From Holosporaceae bacterium (lineage in GTDB: Bacteria > Pseudomonadota > Alphaproteobacteria > UBA3830), in the NCBI GenBank assembly GCA_031284345.1, contig JAITAC010000081.1, forward strand, positions 1-9,113: DNA of 9,113 nucleotides, read 5' to 3'. The translations under genes and the position numbers were made by a program. The notes beneath the pieces were generated by a model. It had not been told where the DNA came from and ran no database searches. It saw only the letters and a program-made list of their open reading frames with translations. The first letter of the stretch is position 1. Every line of letters starts with the position of its first letter. Positions 6,802-9,113 of the stretch are shown here, piece after piece.

Positions 6802-7246
6802 TTTTTGCGGAAGCGGATGGTCGCTGTTATTAATTTAATAGAGGAAAGTCCGGACTCCTCGGAGGAAGGTGCCAGATAACGTCTGGCGATGTTTGGTGAT
6901 TTGGTTTCAGACATCGGACATTAGGGAAAGTGCAACAGAAAATATACCGCCCTTTGGGTAAGCCCTTTGGGTAAGGATGAAATGGCGAGGTAAGAGCTCA
7001 CCGCGCAGTCGGTAACGGCTGTGGCATGGCAAACCCCACCTGGAGCAAGATCAAATAGGAATATCTTGTATGCCCTCCGCATAGAGCTTATTTGCCATTG
7101 GAACACATTATATTGTGGAACCGCTGTGTAAAAAAGCAAAGTTATTCGGGTAGATCGCTGGATGTTCGCGGCGACGCGAGCACAAGATGAATGGCCATCG
7201 GAATATATAATATTTTACAGAATCCGGCTTATAGCTTCCGCAAAAA
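6802..7246 (+). ncRNA. rnpB: RNase P RNA, bacterial class A
   Basis: The catalytic RNA of ribonuclease P, which removes 5' leaders from tRNA precursors. The universally conserved blocks appear in order: GAGGAAAGTCCGGAC (6841-6855), ACAGAAAATATACCGCC (6934-6950), GGTAAGAGCTCACCGCG (6990-7006), GGCAAACCCCACCTGGAGCA (7027-7046), AGATGAATGGCC (7186-7197) and the closing ACAGAATCCGGCTTA (7217-7231). The two ends form a perfect 13-bp P1 helix: TTTTTGCGGAAGC (6802-6814) with GCTTCCGCAAAAA (7234-7246). The mature ends could lie a few bases inside this, since the A/U pairs abut a following T-run at 7247-7251 that may belong to transcription termination. Length near 440 nt is normal for the class. A perfect 13-bp tandem repeat lies in the P8/P9 region. 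It is divergent from the RodZ-like gene. Confidence 0.95.
6949..6974 (+). repeat. 13-bp perfect tandem duplication within rnpB
   Basis: GCCCTTTGGGTAA occurs twice head to tail (6949-6961 and 6962-6974), between the conserved ACCGCC and GGTAAGG-type blocks. The duplication allows a small hairpin (GGG, loop TAAG, CCC) where other class A RNAs carry the P8/P9 stems. Confidence 0.85.
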
Positions 7247-7268
7247 TTTTTCTAATTTTGAGTATGCC

Positions 7269-7297
7269 TTAACACATTATTAATCTTTTTTTGATAT
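7269..7297 (+). promoter_or_regulatory. Weak candidate promoter for the small secreted protein
   Basis: TTAACA (7269-7274) matches the -35 consensus at five of six bases and is 17 bp from TGATAT (7292-7297), which matches the -10 at only three of six. The site lies after the rnpB end and about 43 bp before the gene's start. An alternative -35, TTGATA at 7291-7296, lacks a good -10 at the correct spacing. Confidence 0.3.
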
Positions 7298-7339
7298 CGT
7301 GAAATCATGGTCTTTTGAAATGATGTGAAAGGGAAAGTT

Positions 7340-7657
7340 ATGAAAAGAATAGTATTATTATCAGCAATACTGTTAGCACCGATGCTGTTTTACAATGCAC
7401 ATGCATTTTCTTTCTTTGGATGGTTCGGAAGCGACGACAAAGATAAGAAAAGTGAATCTAAAGAGAGCTCTGAAGTTACAGAAAGTTCCGCTGCGAAAGC
7501 TTCTTTAGTGGTTGAAGATCAAGCCATGACTGAAGAATTGCAAAAGACTGAAGACGAAGGTAAAGTTGCCAAAGGAATCTTGGAAGAATCTACTTCTTCT
7601 GCGGAACAGCTGAGCGAAAGCGTAAAGAAACTAGAACTCGAGGATGCCGCTTCCTAG
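7340..7657 (+). CDS. Small secreted acidic protein of unknown function
   Basis: A 105-residue protein starting at ATG 7340, preceded by an AAAGGGAAAG purine stretch. A GTG at 7325 would add five residues. Residues 1-22 form a classic signal peptide: MKR, a hydrophobic IVLLSAILLAPMLF core, and an AHA cleavage site. The predicted mature chain of about 83 residues begins with an aromatic patch FSFFGWFGS. It is otherwise low-complexity, rich in Glu, Ser, Lys and Asp, and probably helical or disordered, with repeated ESS/ESSA and E-rich segments. There is no cysteine and no lipobox, so it is not a lipoprotein. I do not recognise the family. It stands alone between rnpB and a gene-free stretch. A periplasmic or exported protein is likely; an effector role would be speculation. 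Confidence 0.7.
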   Translation: MKRIVLLSAILLAPMLFYNAHAFSFFGWFGSDDKDKKSESKESSEVTESSAAKASLVVEDQAMTEELQKTEDEGKVAKGILEESTSSAEQLSESVKKLELEDAAS

Positions 7658-7689
7658 TAGCCAAGCGACCGTAATCGATAAAGAGACTG

Positions 7690-7885
7690 TTGAGATCGGA
7701 GAATTTTTTTTCGCAATAGTAGGAAGCATGAAGCCTATTATGGTTAAGTATCAGCAAATAGATTCATTTTTCATGGGAAGGTGACATACACTGCGCTTTA
7801 GTATGAATTGCTTTAGCAAATAGTAGTTGAATTCCTTTCCTTCTGTAATTTCTTTTACTATTGCGAAAAAAATCTCGGATCTTGA
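7690..7885. mobile_element. MITE-like inverted-repeat element with TTGA flanks
   Basis: The arms 7694-7721 and 7856-7881 are near-perfect inverted copies: GATC(G/C)GAGA, a T-run of 7-8, then CGCAATAGTA. They differ by one substitution and two extra bases in the run. The 134 bp between them has no reading frame of note. Immediately outside the arms is TTGA on each side (7690-7693 and 7882-7885), as expected of a 4-bp target-site duplication. No transposase is present, so the element would be non-autonomous. A structured RNA or a paired terminator are alternatives. Confidence 0.5.
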
Positions 7886-7900
7886 CCTTACCGACCTCTC

Positions 7901-8001
7901 ATACTAGGTCCCATCTCTGATTTGCCATTGTCGACTGGGTAGCGACTGGTAGAGTACGCACTTCGCAAATTGTTTGGATAATTCAAAATGGGATCTGGTA
8001 T
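7901..8001 (+). ncRNA. Foldable intergenic segment; possible small structured RNA
   Basis: As plus-strand RNA, 7901-7914 pairs with 7988-8001 over 14 consecutive positions counting G-U pairs (AUACUAGGUCCCAU with AUGGGAUCUGGUAU). Inside it, GAUUUGC (7919-7925) pairs with GCAAAUU (7965-7971). The innermost loop holds two CGACTGG copies. It matches no RNA family I know (not SRP RNA, tmRNA or tRNA), and no promoter is evident in front of it. Confidence 0.25.
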
Positions 8002-8017
8002 CATATCTCTTTGAACT

Positions 8018-8046
8018 TGGACAAAGTTATACATTGGTAATAAAAT
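8018..8046 (+). promoter_or_regulatory. Candidate sigma70-type promoter for pgsA
   Basis: TGGACA (8018-8023) and TAAAAT (8041-8046) each match consensus at five of six bases with the ideal 17-bp spacing. A transcript from about 8053 would carry a leader of roughly 130 nt before the pgsA start, which is long enough to hold the hairpins described at 8124-8148. Confidence 0.5.
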
Positions 8047-8123
8047 ATATTTTCTTGATTAGTTCAATGTGTTATCATATCTTGGAGATTTTGTAAATTT
8101 GGCATTGCATTTGCTTTATTATG

Positions 8124-8148
8124 GGATTCCCTGGTAGAATCCGGAATC
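8124..8148 (+). promoter_or_regulatory. Two mutually exclusive hairpins in the pgsA leader
   Basis: GGATTC (8124-8129) can pair with GAATCC (8137-8142) around a 7-nt loop. The overlapping GATTCC (8125-8130) can instead pair with GGAATC (8143-8148) around a 12-nt loop. Both use the same 5' arm, so they cannot form together. They lie about 40 nt before the start codon. A regulatory switch is only a possibility; stems of 6 bp are short. Confidence 0.25.
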
Positions 8149-8185
8149 GGCAGTTTCATTGCATAGCTTAGGCGAGAGTTTTTGT

Positions 8186-8740
8186 ATGCTTCCGAATTTG
8201 TTAACAGTATCTAGAGTATTTTTTATTCCATTTATAATTTTATGTTTTTATATGGAAGGTTTTTGGGCACATTTATCGGCAACGTTATTGTTTATCATGG
8301 CCTGCATAACCGATTTTTTTGATGGATATCTTGCAAGACAATGGAAACAGGTATCAGCTTTTGGCAGATTTATGGATCCGGTTGCAGACAAGTTGTTGGT
8401 ATCGACGACGTTACTAATGTTGTCCGGATTCGGTGTGATTGATGGTCTGCATTTGGTCGGAGCATCGATAATTCTAGCACGCGAAATTATGGTTTCCGGC
8501 TTGCGGGAATTTATGTCCGAGATGCAGATGAAAGTCCCGGTTACGAAATATGCAAAATGGAAAACAGGCATGCAGATGTTGTCCATAACTTGTCTATTGA
8601 GTTCTCCTATGTTTCCGGAAATAATCGAAATGAAAGACATTGGCGTCGTTGCGCTGTGGCTTGCCGTAATAATGACTGTTTTCACCGGAGCTCGCTATTT
8701 AAAATTCGGCATAGTAAAAATGGCGAATAATGCTCAGTAA
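8186..8740 (+). CDS. pgsA: CDP-diacylglycerol-glycerol-3-phosphate 3-phosphatidyltransferase
   Basis: An inner-membrane enzyme that transfers the phosphatidyl group from CDP-diacylglycerol to glycerol 3-phosphate, the committed step to phosphatidylglycerol and cardiolipin. ATG 8186 is chosen because it gives the family's usual beginning, MLPNLLTVSR, and 184 residues, the normal length; a purine stretch AGGCGAG lies upstream. A TTG at 8159 would add nine unlikely residues. The CDP-alcohol phosphotransferase signature is complete: Asp43, Asp46-Gly47, Ala50-Arg51, Gly60, Asp64 and Asp68. Hydrophobic segments before and after it (residues 8-23, 28-42, and several between 70 and 175) fit the multi-helix membrane fold. 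The 3' end lies in a 23-bp tandem duplication that changes the reading frame and supplies the present stop; the older end was probably six residues longer. Confidence 0.95.
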   Translation: MLPNLLTVSRVFFIPFIILCFYMEGFWAHLSATLLFIMACITDFFDGYLARQWKQVSAFGRFMDPVADKLLVSTTLLMLSGFGVIDGLHLVGASIILAREIMVSGLREFMSEMQMKVPVTKYAKWKTGMQMLSITCLLSSPMFPEIIEMKDIGVVALWLAVIMTVFTGARYLKFGIVKMANNAQ

Positions 8741-8758
8741 AAATGGCGAATAATGCTC
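8713..8758 (+). repeat. 23-bp perfect tandem duplication at the 3' end of pgsA
   Basis: The unit AGTAAAAATGGCGAATAATG plus CTC occurs at 8713-8735 and again at 8736-8758 without a mismatch. Because 23 is not a multiple of three, the second copy is read in a different frame and the gene stops at the TAA at 8738-8740, at the start of the second copy. Confidence 0.95.
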
Positions 8759-8805
8759 ATATGGATTCTGACCATTGATTCTGAAATCTGTTACATAGTT
8801 TATCC

Positions 8806-8872
8806 TTACCACCCAACGAATTACGGATACAGATCTCAAAATCAATGCTTCACATAATCCGCAGGGTGGTAA
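8806..8872. terminator. Long stem-loop between convergent genes; possible bidirectional terminator
   Basis: TTACCACCC (8806-8814) pairs perfectly with GGGTGGTAA (8864-8872). Inside it CGGAT (8824-8828) pairs with ATCCG (8857-8861). The structure lies in the 139-bp gap between the ends of pgsA and the converging gene. No strong T-run follows on either strand, so it may be a barrier, a decoy or a repeat rather than a canonical intrinsic terminator. Confidence 0.4.
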
Positions 8873-8879
8873 ACTTAAC

Positions 8880-9113
8880 TCAGAAAATATTAATTTGCTT
8901 AAGGGTTACTTTTTCCTGGCAATAGAGCTCCGGCATTGCCGTTGCCAAATACGAAATCTGTTCTCCTGTATTAGGTATCCACGTATTAACGGAATCAACG
9001 CCAGGTGCCATAGTATCACCTGGCGCAACGACTTTTATCCGAGGATGATGGAACTCTCCTTCTCCCAAACTGGCGAGCAACGAAGATATATACGGCACAT
9101 ACATTCGCGCATC
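8880..9113 (-). CDS. C-terminal part of an unidentified protein gene (continues beyond window)
   Basis: The minus-strand frame is open from the right edge to a TGA at 8880-8882, giving 77 residues. An ATG occurs at 9104, but only nine bases are visible before it and they show no ribosome binding site, so the gene probably continues outside. The fragment is rich in Pro and Gly in its middle (VVAPGDTMAPGVDSVNTWIP) and ends in a mixed polar tail VTLKQINIF. There is no membrane segment. I do not recognise the family and do not assign a function. It converges on pgsA with the stem-loop at 8806-8872 between them. Confidence 0.5.
   Translation of the reverse strand, partial: DARMYVPYISSLLASLGEGEFHHPRIKVVAPGDTMAPGVDSVNTWIPNTGEQISYLATAMPELYCQEKVTLKQINIF

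Larger units (their letters stand above)
7658..8185. other. Gene-free stretch between the secreted protein and pgsA
   Basis: I find no credible protein gene on either strand across these 528 bp. The stretch holds a MITE-like inverted-repeat element (7690-7885), a segment able to fold into a long stem (7901-8001), a good promoter (8018-8046) and the pgsA leader with two alternative hairpins (8124-8148). A tRNA-like D-arm string near 7940-7960 does not develop into a tRNA. Confidence 0.6.

Noticed and set aside
7694..7880. SRP RNA or tmRNA in the gene-free stretch
   Set aside because: GGAAGCATGAAGCC near 7722 recalls the SRP RNA loop, but the conserved AGGTCCGGAAGGAAGCAG core is absent, and no tmRNA tRNA-like ends are present.
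7930..8001. tRNA-like string (TAGCGACTGGTAGAGTACGC)
   Set aside because: It resembles a tRNA D-arm, but the D-stem does not pair, no anticodon stem forms, and there is no GGTTCRANTCC T-arm or CCA-end acceptor stem.
8248..8685. 145-codon minus-strand frame opposite pgsA
   Set aside because: It is the antisense of a gene with a complete CDP-alcohol phosphotransferase signature.
1..9113. CRISPR array, prophage or integron structures
   Set aside because: No regularly spaced repeats, integrase, attachment site or phage genes are visible on either strand.

Overview
The window reads as chromosomal DNA of an alphaproteobacterium with moderate-to-low GC. A host-associated lineage of the Rickettsiales/Holosporales kind is a reasonable guess. 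This rests on an M16B peptidase cluster with a catalytic/non-catalytic pair, a class A RNase P RNA, an IbpA-like HSP20, a RodZ-like protein cut down to helix-turn-helix plus one membrane helix, and palindromic repeat elements lying in and beside genes, which recall Rickettsia palindromic elements. The taxonomic call is inference; there is no 16S rRNA or other decisive marker.

Layout. Positions 1-228 hold the 3' end of an unidentified plus-strand gene. A good sigma70-type promoter (248-277) precedes a tight plus-strand run of four M16-family genes (308-5586), each overlapping or touching the next. The first keeps the zinc-peptidase motif HxxEH but has lost the substrate-binding arginine motif of the second half. 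The second shows the reverse pattern. The third and fourth keep neither and look like structural or substrate-binding paralogues. All four begin with a signal peptide or signal anchor, so an envelope or periplasmic assembly is implied.

Convergent to this run are hsp20 (5623-6066) and, upstream of it in the same minus-strand unit, a RodZ-like gene (6091-6594). Between that gene and the divergent RNase P RNA gene rnpB (6802-7246) sits a palindromic element of about 167 bp (6612-6778). Its left arm and centre stay open in frame with the RodZ-like protein. Part of the same repeat family is recognisable at the very 3' end of the fourth M16 gene.

Downstream of rnpB lie a small secreted acidic protein (7340-7657), then 528 bp without a gene, then pgsA (phosphatidylglycerophosphate synthase, 8186-8740). 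The gene-free stretch contains a MITE-like element with about 26-bp inverted ends and flanking TTGA repeats (7690-7885), a foldable segment (7901-8001), a good promoter (8018-8046) and two competing hairpins before pgsA. pgsA ends inside a perfect 23-bp tandem duplication that has apparently replaced its stop codon. A convergent unidentified gene enters from the right edge (8880-9113, minus).

The most interesting system is the four-gene M16 cluster, which looks like one peptidase expanded into a set of specialised subunits. The most interesting non-coding structures are the two distinct inverted-repeat elements.
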